A stretch of 64,000 bases of DNA from Lachnospiraceae bacterium (lineage in GTDB: Bacteria; Bacillota; Clostridia; Lachnospirales; Lachnospiraceae), in contig JAFRLH010000042.1 in assembly GCA_017431345.1 (NCBI GenBank), positions 35,211 through 99,210 of the forward strand. Reading direction: 5' to 3'. The notes below the pieces were generated by a model. That model saw only the letters and a program-made list of their open reading frames with translations, made no database searches and was not told where the DNA came from. Positions 1 through 7,230 of the stretch are shown here, piece after piece. The position numbers and the translations under genes were made by a program. Every line of letters starts with the position of its first letter. Position 1 is the stretch's first letter.

Positions 1-752
1 GCAGAGGAAGCCTGGTCTTTATGCGGACGTACGGACATGACTCTGGGATCGAACGCGCGGATCAGCCCTTTGCTGTTCTCCAGGGAAAGAGAACCGATAA
101 TATCCGCTGTTTTCGCGGCTCCCAGCATGTCGTAGACCGCCAGCGCGCCCATCGCCGTGGGGGAAGTAGTACCGGAAACCAGCGCAAGCCCTTCCTTGGA
201 AGCCAGCGTGATGGGCTTCAGTCCCGCTCTTGCCAGCGCTTCCCTGCCGTCCAGCAGTTCTCCCTCGAACCAGGCTTTTCCTTCCCCGATGAGAACAAGC
301 GCCATATGCGCTTCCGGACTCAGATAACCCACGGATCCGTCTCCCGGCGCCCAGGGCGTCAGATTGCGGTTAAGGAACTCACGGTACATTTCAAGGACGA
401 TCATGCGGACGCCGGAGTAACCCTGTCCGAGGTTCTGGAGCACCATCAGCATCGTTCCGCGGACAACTTCTTCCGAAAGAGGGACGCCTACCGATACTGA
501 ATGAGAAAGAAGGATGTTCTTCTGCAGCGTCGCAGCTTCTTCTGCGCTGATCGTCTTGGAGCAGAGCGATCCGAAGCCGGTCGTCACGCCGTACATCGGC
601 TTTTCCTCTGCCGTCCACTGATCGACCAGGCCTCTGGCTTTCTTTACCCTTGCTTCATAGGCTTCCGAAAAGTTCACGGGCACATGATAACGTACGACTT
701 CAATAAAATCCTCCAGCGAGAGAGGTTCTCCCAGCATAACCCAGCTCTTCAT
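1..752 (-). CDS. Histidine/aromatic ammonia-lyase-fold protein lacking the MIO triad (C-terminus beyond window)
   Basis: The gene starts at ATG 752 behind an AAGGAGG site and runs off the left edge; about 250 residues are visible. It aligns along its length with the two hutH genes of this window. The catalytic-loop Tyr is kept (YGVTTGFG, Tyr54), as is a KEGLALVSGTTSPTAMGAL segment. In the canonical hutH here the cofactor loop reads GSLGASGDL; in this protein it reads GSVGYLSPEAH (residues 139-149), so Ala-Ser-Gly-Asp is replaced by one Tyr. No MIO group can form from that. It is therefore a lyase-fold enzyme with different chemistry or a non-catalytic paralogue. As I recall, ergothionase is a relative of this fold that does not use MIO, so a betaine-type histidine derivative is a possible substrate; this is inference. 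It is divergent from the BTAD regulator at 983. Confidence 0.85.
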   Translation of the reverse strand, partial: MKSWVMLGEPLSLEDFIEVVRYHVPVNFSEAYEARVKKARGLVDQWTAEEKPMYGVTTGFGSLCSKTISAEEAATLQKNILLSHSVSVGVPLSEEVVRGTMLMVLQNLGQGYSGVRMIVLEMYREFLNRNLTPWAPGDGSVGYLSPEAHMALVLIGEGKAWFEGELLDGREALARAGLKPITLASKEGLALVSGTTSPTAMGALAVYDMLGAAKTADIIGSLSLENSKGLIRAFDPRVMSVRPHKDQASS

Positions 753-877
753 TGATGGTTTCCTCCTTCTGAAATCTGCCGTTTTATCTCTAAAATTCTG
801 GAATAATTAGGACAAAAAACGACGCAGTTATAATTTTTTGCTGCTTTTTACACAAATTTTATATTATTATAGACTAG

Positions 878-893
878 AAAACGTCTAAAATCC
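878..893. promoter_or_regulatory. Candidate GACGTTT operator between the lyase-like gene and BTAD regulator
   Basis: On the minus strand TTTTAGACGTTTTC is followed 7 nt later by TATAAT. The same GACGTTT core lies 85-135 nt upstream of hutU, the NhaC gene and the second hutH-type gene. The site overlaps a small inverted repeat (TAGAC 870-874, GTCTA 883-887). Role inferred only from recurrence. Confidence 0.3.
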
Positions 894-982
894 ACACATT
901 ATTGTTCAATTCATTGCCTCTTTGTCAAAACTATGGTATATTTGCAACATATTTACTATGCTGCTCCGGGGGGGGACACATA

Positions 983-3949
983 ATGCACAGGATCACTGTA
1001 CAGCTGTTTCATATGCCTGTCATCAGACTGGACGGGAATGTCATCACATTTCCCCTGAAAAAAGCGGACGCCCTTTTTTTCTATATGTGCATCGAAAAGT
1101 CGGCTACGAGAACGAGGCTTGCTTCCCTTCTCTGGGGCGGCGCTTCCGATGATGCAGCCAGAAAGAATCTGCGGAACGCGCTCTACGCCATTAAGCAGAC
1201 GTTCGGCTTCGATCCTTTTGAGTCTCCGAAAAAGCAGATCCTCCGGCTGAATTCCGGCGTCTCCTTCGAGATCGACACCGATCTTTTTTCTGAATCAGGG
1301 AATCTTGATCTTTATCAGGATGAGTTCTTAAGCGGATTTTCCCTGAAGGATTCCTATGAATTTGATGAATGGATGAACGGTGTACGGACCCATTTTGCAG
1401 ACCTGTATCTGCAGCAGCTGTACCAGCATTTTTTCGATATTCCTGCTGCCAGCGTATCCGAACGCGAAGAGGTGTATCACAGATATACGGCTGCCGATCC
1501 GCTGGATGAGCGGATCTACCTGCAGATGATCCGTACATACCAGGAGAATGGCCAGCTCCTGAAAGGAATCCGGTGTTATGAGGAACTCTCTTCCCGTCTC
1601 AGGGAAGAGCTTGGCATCTCTCCCTCCCGGGAAGCCCTTCTGCTCTTTCATGAAATGGAACGCCAGTGGAAGAACCAGGATACCGGTCCGCAGGAAGACC
1701 GCTCTGAGAACCTGCTCATCGGAAGGGAACGTGAGCTGTCCGTTCTGAAGAAAGCCTGCCACAATCTGTTTCTCCATAAAGGCGGGACCGTATTTGTATC
1801 CGGTGAGAAAGGAATTGGAAAAACGTATCTCTGTGACAGCTTTCTGGGCACGCTCGATTCCCAGACTGCCCTTATCTTACGCGCAGACTGCTTTGAGCAG
1901 GAAATGCAGGTCCCACTGCGGCCATGGAACGCCATTCTTTCACAGATCCGCCGGTTCCTGCAGACTTCCTCCATAAAAGTGCCCGGAAAGAGCATGGAGA
2001 TCATACGCTCCTGCTTCCCGACGATCGATTCCTTCAGTTCTCCCGGACTGCTGGTCCCCGGTTCTTCTGCCGCTTATAATTACAGAGCTGTCAAAAATGC
2101 CGTGCTCCAGCTTCTTTCCACAATCGGATCAGCCATCCCCGTGATCCTGTATGTCAATGATCTGACCAACATGGATCAGCTGAGCGCAGACTGGCTCTCT
2201 TCCCTGATCAGACACAATCAGGGCGATATTCTGGTCATCGTGACCTGCCCTCTGCTGATGAATCCGTGGTGGGAAAAATATACCGGCAATCTTGTGCGCT
2301 TAAAAAACGTACAGAAAATCATTCTCTCCCCGCTTACGCAGGATGAAGTCGGGCAGTATCTTGAGAAGCTGCTTCCTGACAGGGAGATCACATCCGCGCT
2401 GATAGATTCTGTCCTTAAAGAATGCAGGGGCAACCCTTTCTTTCTGAACGTGATCACGGAAAACATGGCCGCCCCGGACAGTACCTGGCGCGTTTCGGGC
2501 GCGATGGATATCCTTCATTCTTCCGTAGCTTCGCTGCCTGTCAATGAGCGCCGGATCCTGGATCTTATCTCTGTTTTTCAGGACGGTGCAGACGTTGACG
2601 CGCTTTCCTTTATCACCGGCATAGATCCGATCCATCTGGTCGATATTCTGGACGATCTGATCAGCAGGGAATATATGACTGAAGAAGTACGGGGAGAACT
2701 GTCCGTATTCCGTTTCCGGCAGAGCATCATGCAGGAATTTGTCCGGCGGCATCTTTCCGTTTCCAAATCCCGTCTCTATCACAAAAGGATCGCAGAGTAT
2801 ATCCTCCAGAGCAGCCGGCCTCACAACAGTTTCTGGTATTCCGGCCTGATCCATCACTATAAAGAGAGCGGATTGCCGGCGGACAGTCTCTATTACCGCA
2901 TCCTGCAGTTGGAAGCCTATTCAAACTACAGCTACGACCTTTATCCCGTTCTGCCGGTCTCTGAAGAAGGGGAAACCGGCAGCACCGCTGAAGTACTCGG
3001 GGAACTGCTGTCTCTCAGACAGGAACTCTCCCGCTGCTATACATTGTATCCCGATCAGATCCCTTATGAGGATGCAGAATACCGGCTGAACCTGATCATT
3101 GCACGCATCGCCATTCAGCAGGGAGATTACGATACCGGACTGAAGACGCTGGAAAAAGGGACCGGCTGTCAGGATAACCGTCTTTTCCGCGCATACAGGC
3201 GTCAGCTCGTATACTACGGCATACAGACATGGAATCTTTCGGTAATGAAAAAGGCGCTGGAGGACTGTCTTGGAACAGACGCTTCGACCGGGGAGATCCA
3301 GGAACTGGCAGTCGACCACCGTCTGCAGGGGCTCTATCACAACATGATGGGAGAATTTTCGGAATCAGACCGGCTTCTGGAAACCGCTGTAAAGGAATTT
3401 CAGTCCGCTCCGCTTACGCTGCAGTCCTATACGATCAATATTGCCGCATGCTACAATTATCTGGGGGAAAATGCCAGAAAACAGGGGAATTACAGAAAGG
3501 CGCTGGGGCATTTTCAGGCTGCTCTTGCTTTGTGCCGCGAAAATGATCAGATGGAGAATCCGACCTTTTATGTCAACATGACCAGGACCTATATTGCACT
3601 CGGGGATTATGAAAAAGCACGGCGGTGCATTCTTAAGAGCAGAGCACTGTATGATTCCTCCGATGTGCAGATGTGCCGGAGCCTCAGTTATATCTGTGAA
3701 TGCTTTCTGGAACATAAGACCGGGCGGATCAGGCAGAGCAGAAGCGCTCTTGAAATGGCAAAACAGACGTATGCTGTTCTCGGTTCGCCAAGGGATGCGC
3801 TGTATTTCTTCAGGGCTGCCGCCTATCTGAAAAGAACATCGCCGGAAGATTATTCCGATCTCCTGCCGGAGCCATGGGAATACTACAGAGACAATGCCGA
3901 CAGGATCTCAGATAGTTTTTCCGCACTTTCCTCTGAAATCAAGATATGA
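983..3949 (+). CDS. BTAD-family (SARP/AfsR-like) transcriptional regulator with ATPase and TPR domains
   Basis: A 988-residue regulator. The first about 90 residues resemble the winged-helix of SARP activators, ending in RKNLRNALYAIKQTFG. A bacterial transcriptional activator domain follows to about residue 235 (YTAADPLDERIYLQMIRTY). Next is a STAND-type ATPase with Walker A GEKGIGKT and a Walker B-like VILYVND. The C-terminal third is helical with TPR-like units (NYRKALGHFQAALALC). I place the start at ATG 983 because a G-rich Shine-Dalgarno-like run precedes it and homology to the paralogue at 21045-23024 begins there; an in-frame ATG at 902 lacks one. It diverges from the lyase-like gene and converges on fchA. 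A role in histidine-island control is inference from position. Confidence 0.85.
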   Translation: MHRITVQLFHMPVIRLDGNVITFPLKKADALFFYMCIEKSATRTRLASLLWGGASDDAARKNLRNALYAIKQTFGFDPFESPKKQILRLNSGVSFEIDTDLFSESGNLDLYQDEFLSGFSLKDSYEFDEWMNGVRTHFADLYLQQLYQHFFDIPAASVSEREEVYHRYTAADPLDERIYLQMIRTYQENGQLLKGIRCYEELSSRLREELGISPSREALLLFHEMERQWKNQDTGPQEDRSENLLIGRERELSVLKKACHNLFLHKGGTVFVSGEKGIGKTYLCDSFLGTLDSQTALILRADCFEQEMQVPLRPWNAILSQIRRFLQTSSIKVPGKSMEIIRSCFPTIDSFSSPGLLVPGSSAAYNYRAVKNAVLQLLSTIGSAIPVILYVNDLTNMDQLSADWLSSLIRHNQGDILVIVTCPLLMNPWWEKYTGNLVRLKNVQKIILSPLTQDEVGQYLEKLLPDREITSALIDSVLKECRGNPFFLNVITENMAAPDSTWRVSGAMDILHSSVASLPVNERRILDLISVFQDGADVDALSFITGIDPIHLVDILDDLISREYMTEEVRGELSVFRFRQSIMQEFVRRHLSVSKSRLYHKRIAEYILQSSRPHNSFWYSGLIHHYKESGLPADSLYYRILQLEAYSNYSYDLYPVLPVSEEGETGSTAEVLGELLSLRQELSRCYTLYPDQIPYEDAEYRLNLIIARIAIQQGDYDTGLKTLEKGTGCQDNRLFRAYRRQLVYYGIQTWNLSVMKKALEDCLGTDASTGEIQELAVDHRLQGLYHNMMGEFSESDRLLETAVKEFQSAPLTLQSYTINIAACYNYLGENARKQGNYRKALGHFQAALALCRENDQMENPTFYVNMTRTYIALGDYEKARRCILKSRALYDSSDVQMCRSLSYICECFLEHKTGRIRQSRSALEMAKQTYAVLGSPRDALYFFRAAAYLKRTSPEDYSDLLPEPWEYYRDNADRISDSFSALSSEIKI

Positions 3950-3951
3950 AA

Positions 3952-3979
3952 AAATCCGCAGGAGTGGTCCTGCGGATTT
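3952..3979. terminator. Bidirectional terminator between the BTAD gene and fchA
   Basis: Twelve-base-pair stem AAATCCGCAGGA / TCCTGCGGATTT with a GTGG loop, starting just after the TGA of the regulator and before the stop of convergent fchA. Confidence 0.85.
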
Positions 3980-3998
3980 CCTTATATGTGATGTTTTT

Positions 3999-4634
3999 TC
4001 AGAAATCGGAAGTCAACTCTGTGGCTGCGAACACTTCCTTCTCCCCTGCGATCGCCTGCGCGATCAGTCCGTCGACCTTCTTTGCAAGCTCTGCGGTAAA
4101 CGCCTCATCCTTAATGGATGCAAGGTTGATGCGGCAGTTAAGCGCTGTTCCGAGTACGGCTGTCCTTGCCATCATGCATCCGACAAGCGCATCCGTCACT
4201 GCATTGGCATTGCCTTTTTCCACTGCGATCTTCGCGAGCGGAATGATCTTCACTGCAGCTTCAGCCGCTGCAACAGGAACAAGCGCCGCTGCTTTCAGGC
4301 CTTCCTGCATGGCAGCGCGTCTGGCAGCCTTTTCTTCGTCCGTATTCTTGGGAAGCTTCAGCGCGTCCATATACTGATTGAAGGATTCGGTATCCTTATC
4401 CACGGCAGCCAGAAGTTCTTCCTTGATGACCATCGCTTCGTCACGGACTTTGATCATATCCTCTTCGGAGGTTGCATATTTTTCACGGCCGATGGTCAGT
4501 CTTGCGACCATCTCCTCCAGCGATGCAGCCAGAGAACCTGCCAGTGCGGAGATGCTGCCGCCGCCGGGGGCGGGAGCGTCCGAGGATGTAAGCTGGGTGA
4601 AATCCGTAACTGTCATATCGATTAATTTGCCCAT
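3999..4634 (-). CDS. fchA: Formimidoyltetrahydrofolate cyclodeaminase
   Basis: A 211-residue cyclodeaminase of the FTCD_C family (LTSSDAPAPGGGSISALAGSLA near the N-terminus is the family hallmark). It converts 5-formimino-THF to 5,10-methenyl-THF and ammonia, the last step in salvaging the one-carbon unit of histidine. Length fits the stand-alone form rather than the fused animal enzyme. It is the last gene of the hutU-hutI-ftcD-fchA series. Its ribosome binding site (GGGAGAGG) is the 3' end of a hairpin repeat at 4638-4692 that recurs before hutI. It ends at a shared terminator with the convergent regulator. Confidence 0.95.
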   Translation of the reverse strand: MGKLIDMTVTDFTQLTSSDAPAPGGGSISALAGSLAASLEEMVARLTIGREKYATSEEDMIKVRDEAMVIKEELLAAVDKDTESFNQYMDALKLPKNTDEEKAARRAAMQEGLKAAALVPVAAAEAAVKIIPLAKIAVEKGNANAVTDALVGCMMARTAVLGTALNCRINLASIKDEAFTAELAKKVDGLIAQAIAGEKEVFAATELTSDF

Positions 4635-4637
4635 ATA

Positions 4638-4692
4638 ACCTCTCCCGGCACGAACGTGCCGCCCTCTCGTAAAGGAGAGGGCAATTCCTTCC
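4638..4692 (-). repeat. Double-hairpin intergenic repeat, copy A (supplies the fchA ribosome binding site)
   Basis: Plus-strand sequence contains CGGCACG-AA-CGTGCCG and CCCTCTC-GTAAA-GGAGAGGG hairpins, followed by GTCGC-TAA-CGCGAC. It matches 7121-7173 closely (ACCTCTCCCGGCAC, ACGTGCCGCCCTCTC, then AAGGAGA). Both copies end 4-6 nt before a start codon, with GGGAGAGGT as the Shine-Dalgarno. Confidence 0.7.
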
Positions 4693-4725
4693 GTCGCTAA
4701 CGCGACACCTTCACGGTTTCTTTAA

Positions 4726-5622
4726 TCAGTCGTACAGTCTGGTCTCAAGTACCTGGTTGATGCTGAAGTCTTCGATGCCGAGATAGTACTCAGCGCAGTC
4801 TACCAGCGCCTGCATGGGAACAAGGCCGATCACTTCGCTACCTACTACGTTTACGCCCCAGCGCTTTGCTTCCATCTTGACTGTCTCAAATACAGTGTAG
4901 ATCGCGGTATGGGTATAATCTGTAAGGTTCATGGAGACCTGAGCGATATTTCTGTCCTCAAGCATAACGCCCATCGCCTTGCAGTATGCGAATCCGCCGC
5001 GGATATGACGTACTCTGTCAGCGATCTTCTTGGCGATCTCAAGGTTGGAGGTATCCAGGTTGATGTTGTAAGCCACGAGCGGCATACGGGCGCCGATCGC
5101 TGTTACACCGCCGGTAGGATGGATCGTGTCGGGACCGAAATCCGGTTTCCACATGGGATCTTTCATCTTCTCGGCCATTCCCTCGAACTGGCCTTTGCGG
5201 ACCTTGGCAAGGTTCTCGCGATGAGGCGCAGTGGCGGATCTCTCATACAGGAAGAAAGGCTGTCCGAATTTCTCGGAGGCGATCTTTGCAACTTCCTTTG
5301 CAAGCGCGTCAGCTTCTTCTACGGTCGCGTTCTTTACGGGAATGAAGGGGACAACGTCCACGCAGCCCATTCTGGGGTGCTGGCCTTCATGCTTGGTCAT
5401 GTCGATCAGCTCGACAGCCTTGCCGATGGCTTCTACCATGGCGTCGCGAAGAGGCTCAGGCTCGCCGATGACGGTAACAACGCTTCTGTTGTGATCCTTG
5501 TCGGAGGAGTAGTCAAGAAGCTTTACGCCTTCTTTTCCCCTGAAGCTGTCAACGATCTTTTCGACTTTGTCGAGGTCTCTTCCTTCGCTGAAATTCGGTA
5601 CGCATTCGATGATTTTGTTCAT
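4726..5622 (-). CDS. ftcD: Glutamate formimidoyltransferase
   Basis: A 298-residue protein matching the N-terminal two-subdomain transferase half of FTCD (starts MNKIIECVPNFSEGRD; GQHPRMGCVDVVPFIPV; DTIHPTGGVTAIGARMPLVAYNINL). It moves the formimino group of N-formimino-L-glutamate to tetrahydrofolate, releasing glutamate, in the cytosol. AGGAG lies 7 nt before the ATG. The cyclodeaminase is a separate downstream gene. Upstream, a 252-nt gap to hutI contains the structured repeat at 5678-5848. Confidence 0.96.
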   Translation of the reverse strand: MNKIIECVPNFSEGRDLDKVEKIVDSFRGKEGVKLLDYSSDKDHNRSVVTVIGEPEPLRDAMVEAIGKAVELIDMTKHEGQHPRMGCVDVVPFIPVKNATVEEADALAKEVAKIASEKFGQPFFLYERSATAPHRENLAKVRKGQFEGMAEKMKDPMWKPDFGPDTIHPTGGVTAIGARMPLVAYNINLDTSNLEIAKKIADRVRHIRGGFAYCKAMGVMLEDRNIAQVSMNLTDYTHTAIYTVFETVKMEAKRWGVNVVGSEVIGLVPMQALVDCAEYYLGIEDFSINQVLETRLYD

Positions 5623-5677
5623 GTTTTTTCTCCTGAATAAATTTTTTATACATCTGTCTGGATCAGCACCAGACAGG

Positions 5678-5848
5678 CGGTCTCAGGCTTGCCTGCCTGG
5701 AAGACTGTGTGTGAAGAGCGACAGTTCACGGCAAAATTGTCGACTGAGGGCAAACGCGCTTTTTGTTTGACCGAAGGAGTGCATATATTTTGTCCGCGAA
5801 CGAAGCAATCTGAGGACCCTGTCTTTCAGGCAGGCAAGCCTGAGACCG
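5678..5848. repeat. Structured 171-bp element, copy 1 (variable arms, conserved 115-nt core)
   Basis: The 28-nt arms 5678-5705 and 5821-5848 are complementary with a single G-T wobble. The core 5706-5820 is 115 nt, the same length as the core of copy 2 at 34172-34286, and mostly identical (TGTGTGTGAAGAGCGACAG start, GCAATCTGAGGACCCT end). The arms of the two copies are unrelated in sequence. Within the core, CGACA/TGTCG and CAAAC/GTTTG can pair. The loop GTTCACGG can pair with downstream CCGCGAAC (one A-C mismatch), giving a pseudoknot. It lies between hutI and ftcD. It could be an RNA motif or a small mobile element; I do not recognise the family. Confidence 0.8.
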
Positions 5849-5874
5849 GCGTCCGGTAAAACAGCAGTTGGCAG

Positions 5875-7116
5875 TTAACGTTTTACAACTGTATTTCCTT
5901 CTTTGATGACCGTCCCTGCCAGATTGTTTCCGAATCTGTACAGAATGAAATCGAGATTGTCCGCCTTCCAGATGACCAGGTCGGCTTTCTTTCCGGGCTC
6001 GATGCTGCCGATGCTTTCCGCGCGTTTGATCGCTGCGGCAGCATTCAGTGTAACGGCAGTCAGCACTTCTTCCGGTGTCAGCCTGTACTTGTAGCAGCCA
6101 AGGTTCATCGCGAACTGCAGGGAAAGGTTCGGGCAGGAACCGGGGTTGAAATCCGTAGCGATCGCTACAGGGACGCCGGCACTGACCATATCCCTGGCTC
6201 TGGCAAAGCTCGCATTGAGATAGAACGATGTGGCAGGCAGGCAGCAGGCGACGGTGCCGCCGGCTTTCATGGCCGCGATGCCTTCATCGGTCGCTACGAT
6301 CAGATGCTCTGCGGAAACTGCGCCGAGTTCGGCAGTCAGCTCTGTGCCGCCGATGGGATTGATCTCATCCGCATGGATTTTAGGCATCAGCCCGTATTGC
6401 TTTCCGGCTTCAAGGATCCTGCGCGATTCCTCAGCGGTAAATACCCCGGTCTCACAGAACACATCACAGAACTCCGCCAGGCCTTCCTCTGCCACTTTCG
6501 GTATCATTTCTTCACAAACAATACGGATGTATTCTTCGCGGTCTTCCTTATATTCCTCCGGAACTGCATGCGCGCCGAGGAATGTCGGTACAAGCTCCAC
6601 GGGCTGCGTGCCGTTTAAACGTTTGACTGCGCGAAGCTGTTTCAGCTCATCTTCGACCGTAAGGCCGTAGCCGCTCTTGGCTTCGCATGTGGTGGTTCCC
6701 ATCTCCAGCATCATGGCAAGCGCTTCCTCAGCCTTATCCGCCAGTTCTTCTTCCGTTGCCTTGCGGGTATTTCTGACTGTGGAAAGGATTCCGCCGCCCT
6801 GTGCGAGAATATCCAGATAAGCAACGCCTTTCAGCTTCAGCGCAAGCTCATGCTCACGCCATCCGCCGAAGACCAGGTGGGTGTGTGCATCCACAAGGCC
6901 GGGCGTGACAAGCTTGCCGCAGGCATCGGTTACGGTATCCGCCTGTGCATATTCCGCGGGGATTTCGCCTTCGCCGACTGCAGCGATCGTGCCGTCATCG
7001 GCAACAGCGATCCACGCATCCTTATAATATTTGATCTCAGCCTGTTCGGGACCGCAGTGGGCGGCATTGCCAAGCGGTGTCGCAAGCTGTCCGATGTTTT
7101 TGATAAGATGTTTCAT
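5875..7116 (-). CDS. hutI: Imidazolonepropionase
   Basis: Amidohydrolase of about 413 residues that opens imidazolone-5-propionate to N-formimino-L-glutamate. The metal-binding motif VDAHTHLVFGG follows a GKLVTPGL strand. A second conserved block is MPKIHADEINPIGG, and the C-terminus has the usual GSIEPGKKADLVIW. I choose ATG 7116 because GGGAGAGG ends 5 nt before it; the in-frame ATG at 7134 lies inside the upstream hairpin repeat. It is third in the pathway and second in the hutU-hutI-ftcD-fchA series. Confidence 0.97.
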   Translation of the reverse strand: MKHLIKNIGQLATPLGNAAHCGPEQAEIKYYKDAWIAVADDGTIAAVGEGEIPAEYAQADTVTDACGKLVTPGLVDAHTHLVFGGWREHELALKLKGVAYLDILAQGGGILSTVRNTRKATEEELADKAEEALAMMLEMGTTTCEAKSGYGLTVEDELKQLRAVKRLNGTQPVELVPTFLGAHAVPEEYKEDREEYIRIVCEEMIPKVAEEGLAEFCDVFCETGVFTAEESRRILEAGKQYGLMPKIHADEINPIGGTELTAELGAVSAEHLIVATDEGIAAMKAGGTVACCLPATSFYLNASFARARDMVSAGVPVAIATDFNPGSCPNLSLQFAMNLGCYKYRLTPEEVLTAVTLNAAAAIKRAESIGSIEPGKKADLVIWKADNLDFILYRFGNNLAGTVIKEGNTVVKR

Positions 7117-7120
7117 AATG

Positions 7121-7173
7121 ACCTCTCCCGGCACTCACGTGCCGCCCTCTCACGAAGGAGAAGGCATTCCCTT
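7121..7173 (-). repeat. Double-hairpin intergenic repeat, copy B (supplies the hutI ribosome binding site)
   Basis: Same family as 4638-4692: a CGGCAC/GTGCCG hairpin then a weaker CCCTCTC/GGAGAAGG hairpin. It is followed by two further short palindromes, GCCC-TGAC-GGGC and a GC-only one around 7193-7212. The 3' end in gene sense is GGGAGAGGTCATT just before the hutI ATG. Confidence 0.7.
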
Positions 7174-7230
7174 CTGCCCTGACGGGCATATCCCCCGCCG
7201 CGGCGGCGGGGGAAGGCATTGATCAGATAA

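Noticed and set aside
902-982. The upstream ATG at 902 as start of the first BTAD regulator
   Set aside because: No ribosome site, and the extra 27 residues do not resemble the paralogue.
4726-5622. A fused bifunctional formiminotransferase-cyclodeaminase
   Set aside because: The transferase ends with its own stop and the cyclodeaminase is a separate gene with its own start site.
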